A program made the position numbers and the translations under genes. DNA of 64,000 nt from Planctomycetota bacterium (GTDB lineage Bacteria > Planctomycetota > UBA1135 > GCA-002686595): contig JADHOC010000005.1 of NCBI GenBank assembly GCA_016779205.1, positions 62,001 through 126,000 of the forward strand. Reading direction: 5' to 3'. This document shows positions 25,557 to 33,274 of the stretch, piece by piece. A model generated the notes under the pieces. That model was not told where the DNA came from. It worked only from the letters and a program-made list of their open reading frames with translations, and searched no databases. Each line of letters begins with the position of its first letter. The stretch's first letter is position 1.

Positions 25557-26425
25557 CCCTCCTGGTCGACACCGCCCCGGGAGCCGACGGCCTGGTGGTC
25601 CAGCGCTGCAGCCTGTGGGGCTACAACTCCATCGGCGTGGTCTCGGGGGGCGAGGCCTGCGCCGTGGACCCCGGGATCACCCCGGACGAGGTCGCCTCCT
25701 TCCGCGCCACCCTGGAGGCCGGCGGCCGCCGCGTGACGCGGGTCATCCTCACCCACAGCCACCACGACCACATCCGGGGCTGGGACGCCTTCCCCGGAGC
25801 AGAGGTGATCGCCCCACGCGTCGTGGCGGAGAAGGAGGCAGGCCCCCGGGCACGGATCCTCGCCGGCAAGGCCAAGGTGGACGAGCGCCTGGGCGTCGAG
25901 GACTCGGCCTTCCGCTACCCCGAGGTCGACCGCACCTTCGATGAGCGGCTCGAGGTCCGGGTCGGCGCCCTCGACCTCGCCCTCGAGTTCCTGCCGGGCC
26001 ACTCCAACTGCACGAGCGTGGTGCATGTCCCGGCGCTTCGCGCCCTGCTCACCGCCGATTACCTGGTGTCGCCCGGTCTCCCCTACTGTCGCTGGGAGGC
26101 CGCTCCCTTCGAGGCGGCGAACCGCCGGCTGCGCGAGCTGGTGGAGGCCCGGGGCGTGGAGCGAGTGATCCCGGCCCACAACGACCTGATCGACGGTCGC
26201 GACGCGGCCCTCGCCGCCATCGACGAGGAGCTAGACTACTTCACGGCGCTCCGCGCACACCTGTCCGCGCGCCTCGCGGACGGAGACTCTCCGGACCGCG
26301 CCATGCGGGCCGCCGCCGAGTTCATGGGCGAGCGCCGGGGCGTGGACCTGGGGCCCCGGGCGCGCCAGGACCGTGATAACGCCCGGCGAGTACTGGCCGA
26401 GCTCCGCGACGATCAGTCGAAGTAG
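25553..26425 (+). CDS. Metallo-beta-lactamase-fold hydrolase
   Basis: 290 residues, starting at the ATG that overlaps the previous stop. The zinc motif THSHHDHIRGW (HxHxDH, about residue 65-72) is complete; LPGHSNCTSVVH supplies the next His, LTADYL the bridging Asp, and VIPAHNDLI the last His. This places it with glyoxalase II-like or LACTB2-like enzymes. After the core, a C-terminal helical segment (about 215-290) is typical of LACTB2-like proteins. The substrate is unknown. Its 3' end overlaps the convergent methyltransferase gene by 13 bp. Confidence 0.85.
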   Translation: MTLLVDTAPGADGLVVQRCSLWGYNSIGVVSGGEACAVDPGITPDEVASFRATLEAGGRRVTRVILTHSHHDHIRGWDAFPGAEVIAPRVVAEKEAGPRARILAGKAKVDERLGVEDSAFRYPEVDRTFDERLEVRVGALDLALEFLPGHSNCTSVVHVPALRALLTADYLVSPGLPYCRWEAAPFEAANRRLRELVEARGVERVIPAHNDLIDGRDAALAAIDEELDYFTALRAHLSARLADGDSPDRAMRAAAEFMGERRGVDLGPRARQDRDNARRVLAELRDDQSK

Positions 26426-27144
26426 CCGTGCATGGACTTCTTGATGCGCGGCATCCGGCTCTCGCTGGAGGGGCGCGTGGAGTCGAGGGGGACCACGCCC
26501 TCCTCGGCCAGCCGCTCGTACACCTCGCGCTTGGCGTCGCTCTTCCCGGCGAGCCGTGAGTACCAGCCACGCCGCAGCTCGCTGCGCTCCTCCTCCCCCA
26601 TGGCCCCGACGAGCGCGGGCTCCGCGTCGAAGCAACGCTGGATCACGAGCGCGGCGGCCACGGAGAGGTTGAAGGACTCGGTGAAGCCGTGCATGGGGAG
26701 GTAGACCTGCCGGTCCGTGGCGGCGCGGAGCTCGTCGCTGACCCCCGCCATCTCGCGCCCCATCACGAGGCCGACCCGATCGGGGAAGGGCCGCAGGACC
26801 TCGGGGCCAGTCAGCTCGAGGGCGCCGTCATCCAGGTCCGTGGCCCACAGCTCCAGGCCCTCCTCCCGCGCGGCGGCGACGCACTCGTCGATCTCGGTGA
26901 AGAAGCGCCGCGTGAGCCAGAGGTGGCTGCCCTTGGTCACCGACCGATGGGCGCGGACCCGCTTGTGCGGGTGCTTGATGGTCCAGACGTGCTGGATCCC
27001 GAAGGCCTCGGCCGTGCGCAGGACCGCCTGGACGTTGTCGTCGTTCCAGGGGCGCTCGAGGATGAGCACAAGCCGCGAGGTGCGCCGCTGGAGGACAGCC
27101 TCGGCGCGTCGAATTCGGTGCGGGGTCTCTTCAGGCGGCTGCAT
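26413..27144 (-). CDS. SpoU/TrmH family RNA 2'-O-methyltransferase
   Basis: SPOUT-fold enzyme that methylates ribose 2'-OH in tRNA or rRNA with S-adenosylmethionine. ATG 27144 (MQPPEETPHRIRRAE) is chosen; a longer upstream frame is inside the MFS gene. The three SpoU motifs are present: ERPWNDDNVQAVLRTAEAFG (motif 1, Asn and Arg), VGLVMGREMAGVS (motif 2, GxExxG) and YLPMHGFTESFNLSVAAAL (motif 3). 243 residues; the C-terminal extension (about 180-243) resembles that of TrmH, favouring tRNA Gm18 as the target. Start overlaps the MFS stop by 1 bp. Confidence 0.88.
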   Translation of the reverse strand: MQPPEETPHRIRRAEAVLQRRTSRLVLILERPWNDDNVQAVLRTAEAFGIQHVWTIKHPHKRVRAHRSVTKGSHLWLTRRFFTEIDECVAAAREEGLELWATDLDDGALELTGPEVLRPFPDRVGLVMGREMAGVSDELRAATDRQVYLPMHGFTESFNLSVAAALVIQRCFDAEPALVGAMGEEERSELRRGWYSRLAGKSDAKREVYERLAEEGVVPLDSTRPSSESRMPRIKKSMHGYFD

Positions 27145-28448
27145 CAGGACGCTTCCGGAGCGCGCCTGGCGAACCGGAACGTCCCAAGGGTAGCGACCAG
27201 GAGCACCGCACACATCATCATCACGCCGCGGGCGCCGAGAAGCGGATAGAGGGCCCCTCCGATCATCCCTCCCGTGGCCGCGGCGAGGGTCCGCGCGGAG
27301 AAGACCACGCCGAAGGCGCCGCCGCGGCGGCCGACGGTCGCCTCGCCCGCCGCCAGCCCGAAGGCGAGGGGGCCGACCCCTGCCATGCCGATCCCCATGG
27401 CGAAGCGGCCGACGAGCAGGAGAGCGAAGACGGGCGCGGCGGCCTGGATGAGGATCGCCAGCACCGAGAGCACCGCGCAGTGGATGAGCGCTCGGCGGTG
27501 ACCGATGGAGTCGCCGTACCTCCCCCACATGGAGAGGCTGAGCAGGTTGGCGATCGCCATCACCGCGAAGGAGAGGCTGGTGGCGAGCGCCACGGCGCGC
27601 TCGTGCAGTCCGAGACCCTCCGTGCCCGCCGCCGAGGTGAGCGTCTCCCAGTAGGTCCCTTCCAGGACGCGCCCCGCGAAGAGCTCCTCGACGTAGATCT
27701 CGAGGGTCGGGTTCACCGCGCCCAGGCCGAACTGGAGGGCGAAGACGACCAGCACGGCCGAGCGCAGGGCCCGGAGCCGGAGCACATCCCCGATGTCACT
27801 GGCCGTCGTCCGCAGGACCGCGGCGGCGCCCGTCTGGCCCTCACGGCCCTCGCTGCGGCGGACCTCGCGCTTGGACGTGTCCTCCACCGCGCCGAACCAG
27901 ACGATCACGGCGCCCACGAAGGCCATGGAGCCCACGACGAAGAACACCGACTGATAGGAGCCCAGCAGCGCCACCAGGAACCCGCCGAGGAGCGGGCCGA
28001 GCAGGCCCCCGACCGCGAGGGCGGTGGAGAGGTTGCCGGCGACTCGGCCCTGCCGGTCCTCCGGCGCGACCACGCTCACGAGGGTGATGCTCGGCGGGAT
28101 GAACCCCGAGAACAGGCCCTGACCGAAGCGCATGGCGAGCAGCTGCCCGGGGGTCTGGACGAGGCCCATCCCTCCCACGAACACGGCGATGGCCAGCATG
28201 GCGCGGCACACCATGACCTTGCGGCCGAACCGGTCACCGATGGCTCCCCACAGGGGTGCGGAGACCGTGGCGGAGAGCGGAGCAGCGGCGAAGCAGACCC
28301 CCGCCCACCGGCTGATGGAGGCCTCGCCCTCGACACCCATCTCCTCGAGCAGGCTCGGGAAGAAGGGCAGGAAGCTCATCATCCCGATCGAGGTGATCAG
28401 GTTGGCGGTCCACACCACCCAGTACGTTCGCTTCCAGTGACTCTCCAT
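27144..28448 (-). CDS. Major facilitator superfamily transporter
   Basis: 434 residues from ATG 28448 (MESHWKRTYWVVW); a longer frame adds 22 polar residues and is less likely. About 12 transmembrane segments. The MFS signature between helices 2 and 3 is seen as GAIGDRFGRKVMV, and the 6+6 architecture with a central polar loop (KREVRRSEGREGQTG, about 190-205) is clear. It probably exports drugs or small molecules by proton antiport (DHA1-like); the substrate cannot be told. Cotranscribed with the methyltransferase, which begins at its stop codon. Confidence 0.88.
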   Translation of the reverse strand: MESHWKRTYWVVWTANLITSIGMMSFLPFFPSLLEEMGVEGEASISRWAGVCFAAAPLSATVSAPLWGAIGDRFGRKVMVCRAMLAIAVFVGGMGLVQTPGQLLAMRFGQGLFSGFIPPSITLVSVVAPEDRQGRVAGNLSTALAVGGLLGPLLGGFLVALLGSYQSVFFVVGSMAFVGAVIVWFGAVEDTSKREVRRSEGREGQTGAAAVLRTTASDIGDVLRLRALRSAVLVVFALQFGLGAVNPTLEIYVEELFAGRVLEGTYWETLTSAAGTEGLGLHERAVALATSLSFAVMAIANLLSLSMWGRYGDSIGHRRALIHCAVLSVLAILIQAAAPVFALLLVGRFAMGIGMAGVGPLAFGLAAGEATVGRRGGAFGVVFSARTLAAATGGMIGGALYPLLGARGVMMMCAVLLVATLGTFRFARRAPEAS

Positions 28449-28562
28449 GGGGAGCGGGAGTGCCGTGGCGCTCCGCGGGCGATGAGGGTGCCTGCGGAAC
28501 CGATCAGAAGCCACGGAGAGACCCGAAACACCGACCCGTCACTCGGATAATCTCAGGCGATC

Positions 28563-30350
28563 ATGACCCCCCGCCGCACGCTGCCCGCCGCCGCTCCGCC
28601 CACGCGCCGCCCCCACGCCCCCTCGGCGGTCCCGGGTCGTTCCCTTGCCGCGCTGGGCCTCGCGGCGCTGGGCGCGATGCTCCTCGGTGGGCGCGTCGCG
28701 GCGCAGGACTCCGGCAGCGGAGACGAGGACCCCGAGGCGCTGCTGGTGGTCGACACGTCCGGCACCCCGGTCCCTGGTGTCGAGCTGGCCTTCCTCGACC
28801 GGCTCCCGGGCACCAGCCTCTCCGCGAGGCTCGCAGGCGGCGCCCGCAGCGACGACACGGGCTGGGTGCGCTGGCCCTCGGGCGGAGCGCCCGAGGCCCT
28901 CGATGTCCGGTCCGGGGACCCCGATTGGGCGGTGGCCTACGTGCACGCAGAGCGGGACCTCGAGGACGACACTGGGGGCGCAGAGCGCCTCGCGACCCTC
29001 GACCTGCGCCAGCCCGCGGTGTGCGTCCTCGAGCGGACCGGGACCCTCGAGATCGAGGTCGTCGGCGCCCGGCCGGACGACCGGTTCCACGCCACGTGGA
29101 CCGACGCCCGGCCGGAGCCAGCGAGCCATCGCAGGGCCCAGGCCTCGGTCACCTTCACCGGACCCCGCGGGCGCCTGCGCGCCCGGGCCGGGCGCGGCAC
29201 GCTGTACGTCACCCGCGAGGGGTCCCTCGGCGCCGCGACGCTGCGCAACGGCGCCCCGCTGCTCGTGAGCATGACCGCCGGTGAGACCTCCACGGCGAGG
29301 GTTCGGCTGGAGGACGGGCCCGAGACCCTGTTCCTCGCCCCGTTCGACACCATCCAGTTCCAGCGCCTGCAGGCGCTCGCACCGGACGGCGAGCTGGTGG
29401 TGGCGGACCTCGACTTCGAATCCTCGCCGCTGAGGGTCCCCTCGGTGATCCCGGTCAGCGTGGACGGCGACCTTGACGGCCGCCCGGGTGCCCGCCCGCG
29501 CCTCCCCAAGCACCTGATGCGCGCCGTGGACGCCCCCGCCTCCCTCTCCTCCCTCGGCTCGGACCAGGCCCCGCCCCCGGGCACTCGCCCCGGCGTGGAG
29601 CGCGCCCCCGTCCTGGTGGTCTTCCCCGTGGACCTCGGCGGCAAGCTCCGCTTCCCGGAGGTCGAGCAGGGGTGGATCCGCCTCGCCCAGCAGGGGAATC
29701 TGTTCCTCACGTCCCAGCCCTTCTCCGTCCGCCCCGGCGCCGCCCCGCTCAGGAGCAAGCCCGGCGTGGCGCGGCTCGACCGGGTCTATGCCGGCGCGGT
29801 CCGCGCGCCGGGCACGCCCCAGGAACCCTCCTTCCTCCAGGTGGCTTCACCCGGAGGCGAGCCTGCGGCGCACCGGGAGGTGCTCGTGGTGAGCCCTCCC
29901 CTTCCCGCCTTCCGGGCGCTGACCGACGACCAGGGACGCCTGGAGGTCCGCGGCGCCACGGGCCCCGGAGTCGAGGTCCTCGCCCTGGGGAATCTCGCCG
30001 ACCGGATCACCGTTCGCCCGCTCGGCGAAGGCGAAGAGGCCCCCACCCTGACCCTCGACGCATCGGTGGGCACAGTCCGCGGTCGCTGGGCCATCCGCGG
30101 CGCTGCGGGGCGCGTCCTGATGCTCGTTCCTGGGGACGACGAGATGAAGGCCCGTGGCCTCGCAGGGACGCGCGCGGTGCCCATCTGCCTCGCGGGCGCC
30201 CGCGGCGAGTTCCACTTCGGCCCGACCCCGGCGGGCGACTACCGACTCCGGATCGACGGCGCCGACGTCGCGGAGGTCCAGGTGCGGGCGGGCGAGGCCG
30301 CGACCCTCGAGCTCGAGAGCGATCCACCCGAGGTGAAGACCTCCCGCTGA
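28563..30350 (+). CDS. Secreted or membrane-anchored protein with carboxypeptidase-regulatory-like domains
   Basis: 595 residues. A long basic N-terminus precedes one hydrophobic segment (SLAALGLAALGAMLLGGRVAA, about 27-47), so a signal peptide. The mature protein is beta-rich: LLVVDTSGTPVPGVELAFLD near residue 60 and HREVLVVSPPLPAFRALTDDQGRLEV near residue 440 look like carboxypeptidase-regulatory-like (Big-type) units, common in planctomycete surface proteins. No catalytic motif. GATAAT at 28546-28551 could be a -10 only 11 bp before the ATG, which would give a nearly leaderless mRNA; AGG 7 bp upstream could still serve ribosome binding. Confidence 0.65.
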   Translation: MTPRRTLPAAAPPTRRPHAPSAVPGRSLAALGLAALGAMLLGGRVAAQDSGSGDEDPEALLVVDTSGTPVPGVELAFLDRLPGTSLSARLAGGARSDDTGWVRWPSGGAPEALDVRSGDPDWAVAYVHAERDLEDDTGGAERLATLDLRQPAVCVLERTGTLEIEVVGARPDDRFHATWTDARPEPASHRRAQASVTFTGPRGRLRARAGRGTLYVTREGSLGAATLRNGAPLLVSMTAGETSTARVRLEDGPETLFLAPFDTIQFQRLQALAPDGELVVADLDFESSPLRVPSVIPVSVDGDLDGRPGARPRLPKHLMRAVDAPASLSSLGSDQAPPPGTRPGVERAPVLVVFPVDLGGKLRFPEVEQGWIRLAQQGNLFLTSQPFSVRPGAAPLRSKPGVARLDRVYAGAVRAPGTPQEPSFLQVASPGGEPAAHREVLVVSPPLPAFRALTDDQGRLEVRGATGPGVEVLALGNLADRITVRPLGEGEEAPTLTLDASVGTVRGRWAIRGAAGRVLMLVPGDDEMKARGLAGTRAVPICLAGARGEFHFGPTPAGDYRLRIDGADVAEVQVRAGEAATLELESDPPEVKTSR

Positions 30351-30357
30351 GCGGGAG
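30341..30357. terminator. Bidirectional hairpin at convergent gene ends
   Basis: CTCCCGC-TGA-GCGGGAG: a 7-bp stem whose loop is the stop codon of the plus-strand gene. It lies only 3 bp from the stop of the convergent DUF2071 gene, so it may end both transcripts. No T-tract. Confidence 0.4.
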
Positions 30358-30359
30358 CG

Positions 30360-31109
30360 TCAGCGGCCGACCCTGCGGGGCGGGAAGGCCCGGACCCGAA
30401 GCTCCCGGGCGAAGTGCATCAGCGGGGGCCCCTCGGGGACGGGGAGGCCGATGATCCTGAACATGTCGAGCTCCTCCAGCTCGACCTCCGCCGGCTGCAG
30501 GGGCCACGGGTCGTGCTCGATGTCGCCACGCACCAGCCCCCCCCGGAGGCTCCGGGGGACGCCGAAGCCCCGCTGGGCGAAGAGGGAGTAGCGCTCCGTC
30601 AGGAAGTGCTCGAGGGACCCCTCGGCGGCCGGCGCCGCGGGACCGCAGGGGCGATATCGCCCGCGGAAGACGCCGCGCGGGGCGCCGAACGCGCCCTGGC
30701 GCTGGCTCGTGTACCGGACCCACCCGTCCTCCCCGGCGCCCGGCTCACGCTCGATCGACATACGGGCATCGAGGTACGGCAGCGCGAAGGTCTGGCGCGC
30801 CACCCGCACCGCGACCTTGGAGCAGGCGTCGAGGCTGAAGAACCACACGCCCCGCCGGTCGCCGTGGCGGACGTAGGTGCGCAGGTTGAGCTCGGGGAAG
30901 TGCCGCAGGCCGGGGACGGCGGGGAGCGGCCAGAGCCGCGTCCCCCTCATCTCGAACGGCACCACCCCCACCCACGCCTCTCCGTCGAACAGGTCGACCT
31001 CCAGGGGCTCGGGGATCCACGGCCGCAGCGCTTCGGCGTCCACCCGCCAGTGCATGAAGCTGAGGTCGCGCCACGTCATGTGGATCGCTGGGCGGAGGGA
31101 GGTCGGCAT
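30360..31109 (-). CDS. DUF2071 (YqjF-like) protein
   Basis: 249 residues from ATG 31109 (MPTSLRPAIHMTWRDLSF); a much longer frame upstream runs antisense through the ABC-F gene and is rejected. DUF2071 features are clear: MTWRDLSFMHWRVDAEALRPWIPEPLEVDLFDG at the start, WVGVVPFEMRGTRLWPLP, FPELNLRTYVRHGDRRGVWFFSLDA. The family has an acetoacetate decarboxylase-like fold but its activity is unknown. It is divergent from the ABC-F gene with a 151-bp shared promoter region. Confidence 0.88.
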   Translation of the reverse strand: MPTSLRPAIHMTWRDLSFMHWRVDAEALRPWIPEPLEVDLFDGEAWVGVVPFEMRGTRLWPLPAVPGLRHFPELNLRTYVRHGDRRGVWFFSLDACSKVAVRVARQTFALPYLDARMSIEREPGAGEDGWVRYTSQRQGAFGAPRGVFRGRYRPCGPAAPAAEGSLEHFLTERYSLFAQRGFGVPRSLRGGLVRGDIEHDPWPLQPAEVELEELDMFRIIGLPVPEGPPLMHFARELRVRAFPPRRVGR

Positions 31110-31260
31110 GGCCTTGGCGCACCGGGGTGGTGCCTCACTGGAGCATAGGCCAGGGGTACGGCGTCTCCCTTCAGGATCTCCGCCGTGGCGGGCGAGAACC
31201 TCGCGAGAGCCTCCCCACTCGGCCTTGACCTGCGGGGGCGCAGCGAGGACCGTGCCCCCC

Positions 31261-33198
31261 ATGACGCTCATCGCCCTCGAGAACGGGACCAAGGGGTTCA
31301 ACGACAGGACCCTCTTCGAGGGGGTCAGCTTCGAGCTGGGCGAAGGTGAGCGCGTGGGCCTCGTGGGCCGCAACGGCTCCGGCAAGTCGTCGCTGCTGCG
31401 GATCCTCGCCGGGGTCGACCCGCCGGACGAGGGCGTGGTGACCCTGCGTTCCGGCCGTCGCGTCGGCTTCCTCGAGCAGGAGCCGGAGCTCGACGGGGCG
31501 CTCTCGGCCCGCGAGGTCGTTCGGCAGGGGCTCGCCGGGCGGGAGGAGATCCTGGCCGAGCTCGCCGCCGTCCACGAGCAGCTCGGGAGCGCCGAGGACG
31601 AGGCCATGGAGAAGCTGCTGGCCCGCCTCGAGCGGTTGGAGCAGCGCCTCGAGGACACCGGCGGGCACGACGTGGAGCACCGCATCGAGGAGGCCCTCAC
31701 CTCCCTCGACATCCCCGACCCCGACGCCAAGTGCGGCCCGTTCTCCGGCGGGGAGAAGCGGCGCGTGGCGCTGGCGCGTCTCCTGGTCTCGCGGCCCGAC
31801 GTCCTCTTGCTCGACGAGCCCACCAACCACCTGGACGCCTTCGTCACCGACTGGCTCGAGGACTGGTTCCTGGAGACCCGCATCCCGCTGGTCCTCGTGA
31901 CCCACGACCGCTATCTGCTCGAGCGTGTCTGCGATCGGATCGTCGAGCTCGACGCGTCCAAGCTCTGGTCGTACCAGGGCGGCTACAGCGACTACCTCGA
32001 GCAGCGCGCCGCGCGCCTCATCGCGGAGCAGCGCGCCGAGGCCGGCCGGCTCGCGGTGCTCCGCCGAGAGACCGCCTGGATCCGTCGCGGCCCTCCCGCA
32101 CGGACCACCAAGTCCAAGGCGCGCATCCAGCGCTATGAGGACCTGGTGGACGCCGCCCCGGAGCTGCGCCCCGAGGACCTGGAGTTCAGCCTGCCCCCCG
32201 GTCCGCGCCTGGGAGCGCGGGTCGTCCACCTCGAGGGCGTCACCAAGAGCTACGGCGAGCGCACCATCCTCTCCCCCTTCGACCTCGAACTCGGGCCCGG
32301 GATGCGCCTGGGGGTGATCGGAGCCAACGGCGCGGGGAAGTCGACCTTCCTGAGGCTCCTCCTGGGCCAGGAGCCCCCGGACACGGGGCGCCGAGAGGTC
32401 GGCGAGACGGTCTCGTTCATGGGCGTCGACCAGGAGCGCACGGAGCTGGATCCCCAGGCCACCGTGGCCGAGAACGTCGCGGGCCGGCAGGGCGTGGTCG
32501 CCGTGGGCGACCGCACCGTGCGCGTGGAGAGCTTCCTGGACAAGTTCGGGTTCGACGCGCGCCGCAGGGACTCGCTGGTCAAGACCCTCTCCGGCGGGGA
32601 GCGCGCGCGGGTCCTGCTCGCCAAGCTCCTCCTCCAGGGCGGCAACGTCCTCGTACTCGATGAGCCCACCAACGACCTCGACCTGACCACCCTCCGCGCG
32701 CTGGAGGAGTCCCTCGCCCTCTTCCCCGGCGCAGCGGTCGTCGTGAGCCACGACCGCTGGTTCCTGGACCGCGTGGCGACCCACCTCCTGTACCTCGACG
32801 GCAAGGGCGGCGTCCGGCTCCACCACGGTGGCCTCGCGGAGCTCCTGCCCCAGATCACGGCGGAGCGCGAGGCCGATCGGCTCGCGGAGCAGCGCGCCCG
32901 CAAGGGGGCGAGCCAGAAGCCTGCCCCGGACGCCCCCGGGGAGCCGGGCCCGGACGCCCGGGCCCGCAAGCGGCTCACCCCATGGCAAGAGAAGGAACTC
33001 GTGGAGGTCGAGGCCGAGGTGGGCAAGCTGGAGCAGCAGATCGCCGAGTTGGACCGATCGCTCGGTAGCCCGGACCTCTACGCCCCTGGCGCCGACCCGA
33101 AGCGACCCAAGGCCCTCACCGCCGAGCGGGACGCCGCCCAGAGCCGCCTGGACGAAGTCTTCGCCCGTTGGGAGGAACTGGAAGACCTGCGTGGCTAG
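31261..33198 (+). CDS. uup: ABC-F family ATPase, Uup type
   Basis: Soluble ABC ATPase with two nucleotide-binding domains, no membrane part; ABC-F proteins act on the ribosome. 645 residues from ATG 31261. Domain 1: Walker A GRNGSGKSS (36-44), signature FSGGEKRRVALARL, Walker B VLLLDEPTNHLD. The linker (WIRRGPPARTTKSKARIQRYE) is the Uup kind. Domain 2: GANGAGKST, LSGGERARVLLAKL, VLVLDEPTNDLD. The C-terminal coiled coil (about 575-645, VEAEVGKLEQQIAELDRSLG) matches the Uup DNA-binding domain. It probably helps resolve stalled ribosomes or replication-linked DNA structures. Confidence 0.92.
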   Translation: MTLIALENGTKGFNDRTLFEGVSFELGEGERVGLVGRNGSGKSSLLRILAGVDPPDEGVVTLRSGRRVGFLEQEPELDGALSAREVVRQGLAGREEILAELAAVHEQLGSAEDEAMEKLLARLERLEQRLEDTGGHDVEHRIEEALTSLDIPDPDAKCGPFSGGEKRRVALARLLVSRPDVLLLDEPTNHLDAFVTDWLEDWFLETRIPLVLVTHDRYLLERVCDRIVELDASKLWSYQGGYSDYLEQRAARLIAEQRAEAGRLAVLRRETAWIRRGPPARTTKSKARIQRYEDLVDAAPELRPEDLEFSLPPGPRLGARVVHLEGVTKSYGERTILSPFDLELGPGMRLGVIGANGAGKSTFLRLLLGQEPPDTGRREVGETVSFMGVDQERTELDPQATVAENVAGRQGVVAVGDRTVRVESFLDKFGFDARRRDSLVKTLSGGERARVLLAKLLLQGGNVLVLDEPTNDLDLTTLRALEESLALFPGAAVVVSHDRWFLDRVATHLLYLDGKGGVRLHHGGLAELLPQITAEREADRLAEQRARKGASQKPAPDAPGEPGPDARARKRLTPWQEKELVEVEAEVGKLEQQIAELDRSLGSPDLYAPGADPKRPKALTAERDAAQSRLDEVFARWEELEDLRG

Positions 33199-33274
33199 TC
33201 CACTTCATGCACAATGCGTCGCAGGGCGACAGCTCCCGCCGTCGCTCACCACCTCGTTGACACACCGCCACCCC

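Noticed and set aside
31110..31883. N-terminal extension of the DUF2071 gene to 507 residues
   Set aside because: The extra part is antisense to the ABC-F gene and Ser/Arg-rich; the DUF2071 domain begins right after the ATG at 31109.
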